In this document: in pieces, positions 6,656 to 12,981 of the stretch
Layout: each line of letters begins with the position of its first letter
How positions within the stretch are numbered: the stretch's first letter is position 1
Virus record (IMG/VR): IMGVR_UViG_3300025652_000699
Location: 1-20,790 of that record
DNA from: a virus
Direction: 5' to 3' (one strand)
Length of the DNA stretch: 20,790 nucleotides
Notes under the pieces: generated by a model
What the model saw: only the letters and a program-made list of their open reading frames with translations
Told to the model about the DNA's origin: nothing
Databases searched by the model: none
Made by a program: the position numbers and the translations under genes

Positions 6656-7591
6656 ATGGCTGAATATATCGAAACGTACAAGAATAAAAAGATCTTGGAG
6701 CCTCTGCAGAGCTCCAGCAGCAATGTCAAGTATGCGGCACTCAACGTCGATGGGCGGAGTGTTGATATGGCGGGGGCCTGCCATGCTGGGCTGTTCCGTT
6801 TTCTGAAAGACAATAAGTCGAACGGGTGGGACTACTGTGTTGTCATGACTGACCCCAAGGTCATCGAGGCCCCTGGAGTTGAAACCCTTGTTGGTTGGCT
6901 TGTGAACAAGTCGCCCTGGGCCGTTGTCTTTGAAGAAAAAGATATTGACGTCATCAAAGAGTTTGGTTTTCTCCTTGACCTGACTCAAGACTGGAACTTG
7001 GTTGGCGGGGCTCTCCAGCTGTCAAGAACCACCACGAACGAGTTCCGTGAAAGGCTTCAGAATACCGGAGCGGTCGTAGAGTGCGACTTCGGTGTCTCTA
7101 TCATGGGGTTGCTGGCAATGTTCTTGTCAGGGAACAACTTCACCATCGATAAGGATAAATCTGTCAGGCTGATGGGTCACGCTGCGGCCTCAGGTAAATT
7201 CATGTCAACAAACCACCTTCCCTTTCCTGACTTGGATTTCTCAGGGCTGGTTAACTTGCTGAGGGACGAATACCAGCTCCCTAGCAGGGGGGTGTCGTTC
7301 CTGGCTGAGCCCGGTATGTTCGGGTTGTCAAAGGTGATGCGGACGTACCGCGAAGGGGGTGACAAAAAACCTAAGCTTTCTGGAAACCTCAGCGGCATCC
7401 TCTCAGAACACCCCACAATCCTTGGGATGAAAGAAGCTTTGGTCAAGGTCAGCAACTACAAGTCGCTCTGGCCGGAAATGGCGGAGAAGCTGCGCAAACT
7501 AAACTTGGAGTCAGGGGGTCAAAACGCAGAGTCAAAAGTAGGCGTCAATCTCATGGCGCTTGAACTGGTTATCGAACAAACAAAAGGTTAA
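6656..7591 (+). CDS. unrecognised protein at head of amidoligase cluster, 311 aa
   Basis: The ATG lies just after AGAGAG and is the first after the terminator. The protein has an alternating alpha/beta look in its first half: a strand at about 25-32 (KYAALNVDG), then a helix with HAGLFRFL, then WDYCVVMTD and SPWAVVFEEKDI. This could be a Rossmann-like or glycosyltransferase-A-like core, but no diagnostic motif is present. The C-terminal third is helical and basic (MKEALVKVSNYKSLWPEMAEKLRKL). It has no membrane segment. It sits 4 nt upstream of the glutamine amidotransferase gene, so it probably acts in the same pathway, for example as a substrate carrier, transferase or accessory subunit. That role is inferred only from position. 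Confidence 0.72.
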   Translation: MAEYIETYKNKKILEPLQSSSSNVKYAALNVDGRSVDMAGACHAGLFRFLKDNKSNGWDYCVVMTDPKVIEAPGVETLVGWLVNKSPWAVVFEEKDIDVIKEFGFLLDLTQDWNLVGGALQLSRTTTNEFRERLQNTGAVVECDFGVSIMGLLAMFLSGNNFTIDKDKSVRLMGHAAASGKFMSTNHLPFPDLDFSGLVNLLRDEYQLPSRGVSFLAEPGMFGLSKVMRTYREGGDKKPKLSGNLSGILSEHPTILGMKEALVKVSNYKSLWPEMAEKLRKLNLESGGQNAESKVGVNLMALELVIEQTKG

Positions 7592-7595
7592 AATT

Positions 7596-8630
7596 ATGTG
7601 TGGTCTAGTAGGAATTATCGACAAGAACGTCGATGTAAATCAAATCAACATGTTCCGTTGGATGTTGCATCTTGATGTAGTTCGAGGCGAAGACTCCACA
7701 GGAGTTGCGGTTCGTTCTTCAAAATACAACGGAAAAGATGGTCGGGTCGACCTGTTCAAGGCCGTCGGGCACCCCTCATCTCTCTTCAGGAAGTACCCAG
7801 AAGTGTTTGAAAGCAATGGTAAACTTGATAAGTCTGCCTTTGAAAGCAGCATCAGCTTTTTGATGGGGCACAACCGTGCAAAGACAATTGGGGCCACGAG
7901 CGAGACAAACGCTCACCCCTTCCATGCACAGCACATTGTGGGTTGCCACAACGGAACTCTCTCCGGCGGTCTCCACCAACTTCCTGACAACGAGGAGGGT
8001 GAGACTGATTCAGAACAGATCTTCCGGGCTCTTGCCGAGGGGTGGTCCATCGATAAGATCGTGGAGACTGCCAAGGGTGCCATGGCCCTCACTTGGTGGA
8101 ACGCGAAGGAGAAGTCCTTCAATATCTACCGCAACAGTGAGCGTCCGTTGTTCATTGCTCACAACGCCTCAAAGACGGCCTACGCCTACGCAAGCGAACA
8201 GTGGATGCTGTCAGTTGCAGCGGCAAAGGCTCGGCAGTCAGCAATCTTCAAGGAGGTCAAGGAGATACCCGCTCACACCTACATGAAGTTCCAGATCGAG
8301 CCTAAGGTGGAGCTTGTGGAAGAAAGGGAGATCACCCCCAAGGTTTTTACCATTCCCCAGAACAACAATCACCGTGGGGTTTCTGGGGGTGGTAACCGGC
8401 AGTTTAAGGGCATTACTCACTCGAACGTAACGAGTTTCGACACTGGTTGGGTTGACGTCAGCTTCAAGGACGCAACTGAGTTTGATAAACATACCAAGTA
8501 CGGTTGTTCCTTGTGTCAGGACAATCTGAGTTTCGATGAGCACAAAGAAGGCGATATACGTTGGCTGGACAAGGAGACACCCCTGTGTGCTCTCTGCGCA
8601 GCTGAATTTAAACAAGAAGGAGCCGCATAA
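7596..8630 (+). CDS. class II glutamine amidotransferase with C-terminal Cys4 extension
   Basis: I place the start at ATG 7596, not further upstream, because Cys2 must become the N-terminal nucleophile after Met removal. AAAAGG lies 8 nt upstream. The 344-residue protein shows the Ntn-hydrolase glutaminase motifs: MCGLVGIID, RGEDSTG (30-36), GHNRAKTIG (91-99), NAHPF (105-109), HNG (118-120) and TDSE (137-140). These match GlmS, PurF and AsnB glutaminase domains, which release ammonia from glutamine. No synthase domain follows, so the ammonia must be used by a partner, most likely the amidoligases or ATP-grasp enzyme downstream. A C-terminal part has C304-x-x-C307 and C331-x-x-C334, a probable zinc ribbon, which is not part of the usual glutaminase. 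It shares one base with the next gene (TAATG). Confidence 0.92.
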   Translation: MCGLVGIIDKNVDVNQINMFRWMLHLDVVRGEDSTGVAVRSSKYNGKDGRVDLFKAVGHPSSLFRKYPEVFESNGKLDKSAFESSISFLMGHNRAKTIGATSETNAHPFHAQHIVGCHNGTLSGGLHQLPDNEEGETDSEQIFRALAEGWSIDKIVETAKGAMALTWWNAKEKSFNIYRNSERPLFIAHNASKTAYAYASEQWMLSVAAAKARQSAIFKEVKEIPAHTYMKFQIEPKVELVEEREITPKVFTIPQNNNHRGVSGGGNRQFKGITHSNVTSFDTGWVDVSFKDATEFDKHTKYGCSLCQDNLSFDEHKEGDIRWLDKETPLCALCAAEFKQEGAA

Positions 8631-9508
8631 TGGTTAAGATCAAAGGTACCGAATTTTTCCTGGGTTGCGACCCTGAAGTCTTCATGTTTGATACGAAGGA
8701 AAGCCGCTACGTCTCTGCCTACGGAATGATTCCAGGGACAAAGGAAGCACCACACCTTGTTGAGCACGGCATGGTTCAAGTCGACGGTATGGCGTTGGAA
8801 TTTGGGATTGATCCCTCACGGACTTCAAAGGAGTTCTTGAGCAACATCCGCGCTGTCATGGCTCAACTGCAGGAGATGGTTGGTTCCCGTTACGAGCTCC
8901 ACGCAAAAGCTCTTGTGAACTTCGGGGCAAAGGAGATGAAGGAACAGCCTGAAGAGGCGCTGGAGCTTGGTTGTGAACCTGACTTCTCCGCCTACACAGG
9001 GGTTGCTAACCCAGCACCTGTGGTTTCTTCCCTCCTGGAAAACTGTCGGTCTGGAGGGGGCCATGTTCACATTGGGTGGGGTGCTGACTTTGATGCCTTC
9101 TCACCGGAGCACATGATGGAGTGTCAGGTGCTTGCGGCCCAGCTAGACCACTATCTTGGTCAGAGCTCTCTCGGTTGGGAGGGTCCTGGTCTCAAGGTTC
9201 GGGACGACAGCCCGCCAAAGAAACGTCGTGAGCTCTACGGCAAGGCTGGTGCCTTCCGCCCGAAGCCCTATGGGATGGAGTATCGCACACTGAGTAACGA
9301 GTGGTTGAATTCCGACGATCTGATCGTGACGGTATTCGATCGAACAGTTCAAGGGATCAGAGCGTTGATGTCTGGTACAACCAAGTTTGACAAGAAGGTC
9401 AACCTCTTCGGGGGTAACGTTCAACTGACACCGAGATTCTTGATTGAGTCTCCACTTTTCGATCACATCAGTGATCAAGCTATCAGGGAGAGCATCATTA
9501 ATGTTTAA
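8630..9508 (+). CDS. phiEco32-like COOH-NH2 ligase type 2 (amidoligase)
   Basis: A 292-residue protein with the signature of the phiEco32-like COOH-NH2 ligase type 2 family (glutamine-synthetase-like fold). Visible are GCDPEVF (12-18), VDGMALEFGID (51-61), GCEPDF (114-119), GGGHVHIGW (142-150), and YGKAGAFRPKPYGMEYRTLS (203-222). The acidic residues (D14, E16, E57) and H145/H147 are likely Mg-ATP ligands. R210 and R219 likely bind phosphate or substrate. Family members are predicted to activate a carboxylate with ATP and join it to an amine. AAGAAGGAG precedes the start. It is followed by an 8-nt overlap with the next gene. The substrate is unknown. Confidence 0.9.
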   Translation: MVKIKGTEFFLGCDPEVFMFDTKESRYVSAYGMIPGTKEAPHLVEHGMVQVDGMALEFGIDPSRTSKEFLSNIRAVMAQLQEMVGSRYELHAKALVNFGAKEMKEQPEEALELGCEPDFSAYTGVANPAPVVSSLLENCRSGGGHVHIGWGADFDAFSPEHMMECQVLAAQLDHYLGQSSLGWEGPGLKVRDDSPPKKRRELYGKAGAFRPKPYGMEYRTLSNEWLNSDDLIVTVFDRTVQGIRALMSGTTKFDKKVNLFGGNVQLTPRFLIESPLFDHISDQAIRESIINV

Positions 9509-10127
9509 CAACGATCTGAGCTATGCTGTGAGCCGGGTGCAGGGCACCTACATGTTCAACAAGACGTTGGGTCAGCTGATGCTGATCGACCACATAGAGC
9601 CTGACGGCGGCTCGAATCGTCTCGACCGAGCGACTATCCACCAAATCGGTCGGGACTCAGAAGGGGTAGCCATCAGCGCGGTGGGTGTTAGCGGAGACTT
9701 GCAATTTCAGGTAGGCCGCTTCGGCTATGTTAACCCCCTTGAGGGGCCGACAAAGTTCATCACCAGGGCACCACTGCGGAGAGAGTACCGACAGGGTATC
9801 CGAAGCTCGCAGCTGAACTTCACAAGGGAGGGCTCCGTAGCGGGGGTCTCTACCGGGTGGCTGAACACTAACAGCAAGCGTTTGTCAGACACAATCTGCT
9901 CGATGTTCCCTTCCAATCTTGGGGCATTGTTTGAGGACGTTGAAGAGAAAGGGGTCGCTACAGCCTTCAGCCGCTACTTCGCTCTCACTCAGCATTTCAA
10001 GTTGGCGTACCGAGGGAACGTCGTTGGCAAGGTTGACAAGGCCGATAAGTTCAAACTAAACACCGATAAAATGTTCCTCATTGAGGAGCTGTCGCAAGTC
10101 GTAGGAGAAGAAAACATTGCTCGATAA
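9501..10127 (+). CDS. unrecognised protein between two amidoligases, 208 aa
   Basis: The frame is open from 9444, but the ATG at 9501 makes a short 8-nt overlap with the preceding stop, as elsewhere in this block. The protein begins MFNNDLSYAVSRVQGTYMFN. It has a beta-rich N-terminal half containing GRFGYVNPLEG and the basic stretch RAPLRREYRQGIRSSQ. A helical C-terminal half follows (FEDVEEKGVATAFSRYFAL). The YVN...RxPxRxxxQG pattern is one I associate with small phage proteins near amidoligase genes, but I cannot name a family. It may bind nucleic acid or an acidic peptide substrate through its basic loop. That is inference. Confidence 0.7.
   Translation: MFNNDLSYAVSRVQGTYMFNKTLGQLMLIDHIEPDGGSNRLDRATIHQIGRDSEGVAISAVGVSGDLQFQVGRFGYVNPLEGPTKFITRAPLRREYRQGIRSSQLNFTREGSVAGVSTGWLNTNSKRLSDTICSMFPSNLGALFEDVEEKGVATAFSRYFALTQHFKLAYRGNVVGKVDKADKFKLNTDKMFLIEELSQVVGEENIAR
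10103..10108 (+). promoter_or_regulatory. Shine-Dalgarno that decides a TTG start at 10117
   Basis: AGGAGA, with its AGGAG core 9 nt upstream of TTG at 10117. No ATG is available before the first conserved motif of the amidoligase (TFGVEVE), so TTG is the likely start. The start overlaps the end of the preceding gene by 11 nt. Confidence 0.7.
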
Positions 10128-10923
10128 AAAGGTACGAGAGGTCTTTGGTTTGATTGAAACCAAGGGTACGTTTGGGGTGGAGGTTGAGGTGGAGGGTTCT
10201 CCACGAACCGAGGATCTCCCCAACTGGAATGCAACAAGGGACGGCTCTCTTCGCGGTAGTGGCGCTCTTGAGTATGTCCTACGTCAACCAGTGAGTCTAG
10301 ACGCTGCGAAGAAGGCAGTCCAAGATCTTTACAACAACATTAAACAGTCGGGAGGAAAAATCCGTAGGTCCATGCGGGCGGGTATTCACGTACACGTCAA
10401 CTGTCAGGACTTGACAATCAGGCAGCTGGGCACGGTGATCGCTGCCTACTACGCCTTTGAAGAGGTTCTCACCGAAAGATTTGGTGAAGACCGCGTTGGG
10501 AATTTGTTCTGTCTTCGTTTGGCGGATGCTGAGTACATTAGTACAGCTCTGCATCGGGCTTTCGTGAACAAAAACTTTGATTCCTTGACTTCAGATAATA
10601 TCCGTTACGCGGCTATGAATCTGAACGCTCTCTCTCGTTACGGTTCTCTCGAGTTCCGGGCGATGGAAACACCCACTACACCGGGTAGTATCCTTGAGTG
10701 GATAGATATTCTGGCGCGGCTGCGGGAGACTCATGCTTCCTTCAGTGATGCCTCAGATCTACTCAGTGCCTTCAGCGCAGGAGGTATCGAGAACGCAATC
10801 GATATTATCTTCGGGGGTGGAAAAGAAGCAGCACTGATTCGGGCTGTTCCTGGCTACGAAGAAAAAATCTACAACGGTATCCGCGACACGCAATACTGGG
10901 TTTACTCAACTGATTGGAAGTAA
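10117..10923 (+). CDS. putative amidoligase, Amidoligase_2-like
   Basis: A 268-residue protein with the pattern of the putative amidoligase family (Amidoligase_2). Visible are GTFGVEVEVEG (17-27), RDGSLRGSGALEYVLRQPVS (41-60), AGIHVHVNCQDLT (88-100), and a MNLNALSRYGSLEFRAMETP stretch (167-186). E22, E24, E52, H91 and H93 are likely metal and ATP ligands, and R181 likely binds phosphate. It belongs to a different subfamily from the amidoligase at 8630-9508, so the pair probably catalyses two separate amide-forming steps. The start is TTG with a good ribosome site. Alternative GTG starts would remove the first motif. One base (924) lies between its stop and the ATP-grasp start. Confidence 0.88.
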   Translation: MLDKKVREVFGLIETKGTFGVEVEVEGSPRTEDLPNWNATRDGSLRGSGALEYVLRQPVSLDAAKKAVQDLYNNIKQSGGKIRRSMRAGIHVHVNCQDLTIRQLGTVIAAYYAFEEVLTERFGEDRVGNLFCLRLADAEYISTALHRAFVNKNFDSLTSDNIRYAAMNLNALSRYGSLEFRAMETPTTPGSILEWIDILARLRETHASFSDASDLLSAFSAGGIENAIDIIFGGGKEAALIRAVPGYEEKIYNGIRDTQYWVYSTDWK

Positions 10924-10924
10924 G

Positions 10925-11731
10925 ATGGTAGCTACTACTTTTGTTTTCCCCTACCGCGCAGGGTCACGTAGCGCACGGGCTCTGACAGAGGCGCTAGAAG
11001 GGCGACTGATCAGACGTGAGAATTCGCGTTTCCGTCCTTCACGAAACAAGACGCTGATCAACTGGGGGTCTACCGATCTACCTGAGTCACACACTCGGGG
11101 GTTGGGTAAACTTCTAAACCACCCGGAAGCCGTTCGCTCTGCCTCAAACAAGCGGATGTTCTTTGAGCGAAACAGCAGTTCAGCAGAACCTGCGCGGACT
11201 CCTGACTGGACCACTGACAAGGCCGTGGCGAGGAGTTGGTTTCAGGAGCGAGAGAACCAGTTAGTGTTTGCTCGTACTGCTCTCGCTGGACACAGCGGGG
11301 AAGGCATCGTCAAGATCACAAATGAACGTGAGTTAGACGGTGTGCGCGACGGAACTCTTCTGGTCAAGTACGTCAAGAAAGCTAGTGAGTTTCGAATCCA
11401 CGTAGGACGGGCTGATGGCCCCTTCTCGGTGATCGATGTTCAGAAGAAGCTAAGACGTATTGAAGTCCCTGATGATCAAGTTGATTTTCAGGTTCGGAAT
11501 CACGCTAACGGCTTCATCTTTGCTCGTAACGATATCGAAGTTCCTCAAGATGTTATCTACCAGGCAATTCGTGCGACTGCAGCGATGAGGGACCTTGACT
11601 TCGGTGCGGTGGACGTCATCTACAATGAGCGGCATGGTGAAGCCTATGTTCTGGAAATCAACACCGCTCCTGGTTTGGAGGGTTCTACTATCGACAACTA
11701 CGCTACCTTTTTTAGGTCAGTGACTATCTAG
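10925..11731 (+). CDS. phage ATP-grasp ligase
   Basis: A 268-residue protein with a compact ATP-grasp fold. Visible are the glycine-rich loop AGHSGEGIVKI (121-131), the adenine-binding strand LLVKYVKKASEFRIHV (K148, E155, R157), and D230 in DFGAVDVIYN. The Mg-binding strand YVLEINTAPGLEGSTIDNY (E244, N246) closes the domain. It resembles D-Ala-D-Ala ligase and RimK-type enzymes, which form an acyl-phosphate and then an amide or peptide bond. An ATP-grasp gene of this kind occurs next to amidoligases in phiEco32-like phages. It is the last gene of the block and is followed by a strong terminator. The substrate is unknown. Confidence 0.9.
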   Translation: MVATTFVFPYRAGSRSARALTEALEGRLIRRENSRFRPSRNKTLINWGSTDLPESHTRGLGKLLNHPEAVRSASNKRMFFERNSSSAEPARTPDWTTDKAVARSWFQERENQLVFARTALAGHSGEGIVKITNERELDGVRDGTLLVKYVKKASEFRIHVGRADGPFSVIDVQKKLRRIEVPDDQVDFQVRNHANGFIFARNDIEVPQDVIYQAIRATAAMRDLDFGAVDVIYNERHGEAYVLEINTAPGLEGSTIDNYATFFRSVTI

Positions 11732-11737
11732 TGACGG

Positions 11738-11791
11738 GGGGTCGTGGAGCATTGTGCTCTGCGGCCTCTTTTTTTTTTTTTTTTTTTTTTT
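11738..11791 (+). terminator. rho-independent terminator with 23-T tract, end of + strand block
   Basis: A 14-pair stem (11738-11751 with 11755-11768, including four G-T wobbles) closes a TTG loop. The inner five pairs are perfect (GAGCA/TGCTC). It is followed at once by 23 consecutive T (11769-11791). It starts 7 nt after the ATP-grasp stop. A U tract this long is far beyond the usual 6-9. Confidence 0.88.
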
Positions 11792-11801
11792 ACCTCTCTC
11801 C

Positions 11802-11829
11802 AGTTTGAAAAGAAAGGCCCCGAAGGGCC
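11802..11829 (-). terminator. rho-independent terminator of the lysis/tail block
   Basis: On the - strand, GGCCC-TTCG-GGGCC forms a five-pair G-C stem capped by the extra-stable C(UUCG)G tetraloop, followed by TTTCTTTTC. It lies 3 nt after the spanin stop. Together with the + strand terminator it forms a back-to-back barrier between convergent operons. The approximately 100 nt between the two genes hold nothing else. Confidence 0.85.
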
Positions 11830-11832
11830 AGT

Positions 11833-12216
11833 CTACTTTTTCTTTTTCCAGATTTCATCAGGTGAGGGGAGCTTCCAAAGAAGGTACGACCAAGCAACGA
11901 AGAGCAATAGAAACAAACCAACGAGCCAAGGAGGAATCTCATTGACTACAAGAGTCTCAACGGATTCTGTACTAACTCTATTGGTGTCGGAGGTTTGTTT
12001 GATGTCTCTAGCTTGAGGTCGAACGATGCTTTGCTCCGTGTTCTTAGAGCTGCCTATCGTCTGGTTGTTCGTCTTCCCTACTTGCGTGTTCGCTGCCACG
12101 TTCGGTCCACCGCCTGTTAGAAGGCCGAGAACCGGGTTGCTGCAGCTTGCTGTAAACATCAGCACCCATAGCAAAAGCAATATAGAGAAAAATCGGTGGA
12201 GCGAGGGTCGAAACAA
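11833..12216 (-). CDS. candidate unimolecular spanin (lipobox plus C-terminal TM)
   Basis: A 127-residue protein. The N-terminal signal (RPSLHRFFSILLLLWVLM) ends in a lipobox-like FTASC, with C25 the likely lipidated cysteine. The -3 residue is Thr, which is tolerated but not ideal. Residues 26-94 are polar, Asn/Thr/Gly-rich and without cysteine. One inner-membrane helix follows (IPPWLVGLFLLLFVAWSYLLW, about 95-114), then a basic tail (KLPSPDEIWKKKK). A lipoprotein head for the outer membrane plus a C-terminal inner-membrane helix is the design of u-spanins such as phage T1 gp11 (similar length), which fuse the two membranes at the last step of lysis. The start is TTG with AAAGGAGA 6 nt upstream. 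173 nt overlap the preceding gene in another frame. Confidence 0.78.
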   Translation of the reverse strand: MFRPSLHRFFSILLLLWVLMFTASCSNPVLGLLTGGGPNVAANTQVGKTNNQTIGSSKNTEQSIVRPQARDIKQTSDTNRVSTESVETLVVNEIPPWLVGLFLLLFVAWSYLLWKLPSPDEIWKKKK

Positions 12217-12298
12217 GTTGAATCTCCTTTGTCTCAGTGATATAAACCAACCACAAAAACATTACCAGACCTAGTTCTCGTTTAAATGTCTTTTTCAT
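12044..12298 (-). CDS. small two-TM membrane protein, holin-like, 84 aa
   Basis: The chosen ATG (12298) gives MKKTFKRELGLVMFLWLVYI. Two hydrophobic stretches follow: LGLVMFLWLVYIT (about 10-22) and IQLVSTLAPPIFLYIAFAMG (about 26-45), joined by a short polar turn, then DVYSKLQQ and a long polar tail of about 30 residues. This topology resembles small phage lysis-associated membrane proteins and class II holins, but I recognise no exact family. An upstream GTG at 12331 would add 11 residues. Neither start has a strong ribosome site. The polar tail is encoded where the spanin signal sequence and lipobox lie in another frame, so the tail may have little function. The start overlaps the preceding gene by 17 nt. 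Confidence 0.62.
   Translation of the reverse strand: MKKTFKRELGLVMFLWLVYITETKEIQLVSTLAPPIFLYIAFAMGADVYSKLQQPGSRPSNRRWTERGSEHASREDEQPDDRQL
12223..12230 (-). promoter_or_regulatory. Shine-Dalgarno deciding the TTG start of the spanin
   Basis: On the - strand AAAGGAGA, with the GGAG core 7 nt before TTG at 12216. It lies inside the coding sequence of the preceding gene. No ATG in frame would keep the signal peptide, so this site sets the spanin start. Confidence 0.7.
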
Positions 12299-12737
12299 TT
12301 CGATGGACTCTGAAGATGTTGCTCTCCGCACAGGTTGTTTTTGGCGGTAGTATACCGTACATTGGTGACGTTATCGTCCAACAAGTCTTCAAGCGATAGA
12401 CACCTTCAGCAAGCCGTTTTCCGTCGCCGTAAGTTCGAGGCGACCACCAAGACATGAGCAAAGGATCTGGCCTGATGCTTTCTAGTTTGTACTCGAAAGG
12501 TCCACCAGCGTCTTCCATCTCGATCTCGTTCGTGATGACGTTTCGGACTACAACAGAGTACTTGATTTGGGTCTGGACAACAACCCCGCCATCGTAACCG
12601 AGGACCATATCCTCACCGACTAAGCTGTCAGCCACGAAGAGGTCTCCAGGCTTATACCAGAGAGTTGCGGGCAGAGCCATCAGCGACACGTAGACTAGCA
12701 CAACCAACCAGATTAGTCTTTCTAATTTATTGAACAA
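12282..12737 (-). CDS. membrane-anchored protein with periplasmic domain, lysis cluster, 151 aa
   Basis: The frame is open from 12827, but the best start is TTG at 12737, with a perfect AAGGAGG 8 nt upstream. This shortens the overlap with the upstream gene to 11 nt. The product begins MFNKLERLIWLVVLVYVSLM, a signal anchor (TM about 8-26). A beta-rich domain with Cys at two places (RLKTCWTI and PPKTTCAES) follows, probably in the periplasm, where the cysteines could pair. I recognise no family. Membrane-anchored proteins of this type with a CxI.SP...PPK.TCxES-like end recur in phage lysis regions in my memory, but no function is established. The neighbours suggest a role in or near lysis. Confidence 0.7.
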   Translation of the reverse strand: MFNKLERLIWLVVLVYVSLMALPATLWYKPGDLFVADSLVGEDMVLGYDGGVVVQTQIKYSVVVRNVITNEIEMEDAGGPFEYKLESIRPDPLLMSWWSPRTYGDGKRLAEGVYRLKTCWTITSPMYGILPPKTTCAESNIFRVHRNEKDI

Positions 12738-12981
12738 CTGAGAGCCCTCCTTGAAGAACGAATTGAGCCACGTAAGCGATGACAGCGGCACCAAAGCCCC
12801 TGGAGATCCATCGGAGACTGTTCTCAATGTTGGTCAAGCGTGTGTCAACCATCGAAGTGTTAAGTTTGTCTGTTGCGGACTTGATTTCCTGTTGAACCAT
12901 TCGGTTCAGCAATTCTTGATTCCGCATCTCAAGATTATCAATTCGACGAATCAGGTTACCTCTCCATTCATCCGTAGTCAT
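12727..12981 (-). CDS. XhlA-like / holin-like coiled-coil membrane protein, 84 aa
   Basis: I choose the ATG at 12981, which overlaps the endolysin stop as ATGA. The ATG at 12999 has no ribosome site, while GGAGG lies 11 nt before 12981. Residues 8-58 form a probable coiled coil (LIRRIDNLEMRNQELLNRMV ... TRLTNIENSLRWI), and a single TM helix follows (about 62-80, FGAAVIAYVAQFVLQGGL). This order, a charged coiled coil then one C-terminal helix, matches XhlA-type hemolysin/holin proteins that act with endolysins. It sits directly downstream of the endolysin gene. It could equally be a regulator of another membrane protein. Confidence 0.7.
   Translation of the reverse strand: MTTDEWRGNLIRRIDNLEMRNQELLNRMVQQEIKSATDKLNTSMVDTRLTNIENSLRWISRGFGAAVIAYVAQFVLQGGLSVVQ
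12746..12752 (-). promoter_or_regulatory. Shine-Dalgarno deciding a TTG start at 12737
   Basis: On the - strand AAGGAGG, the full consensus, 8 nt before TTG at 12737. It lies inside the end of the preceding holin-like gene and is the strongest ribosome site in the lysis cluster. Confidence 0.75.

Noticed and set aside
7560-7595. Longer start for the glutaminase
   Set aside because: It would bury the nucleophile cysteine. The MCGLVG start at 7596 is needed for class II glutaminase processing.
11744-12274. + strand open frames through the poly-T and lysis region
   Set aside because: They run through the terminator and poly-T and encode Phe runs or reversed lysis genes. No ribosome sites or family features.
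12738-12827. ATG-side extension of the membrane protein at 12282-12737
   Set aside because: It would overlap the XhlA-like gene by about 100 nt, whereas TTG at 12737 has a perfect ribosome site.
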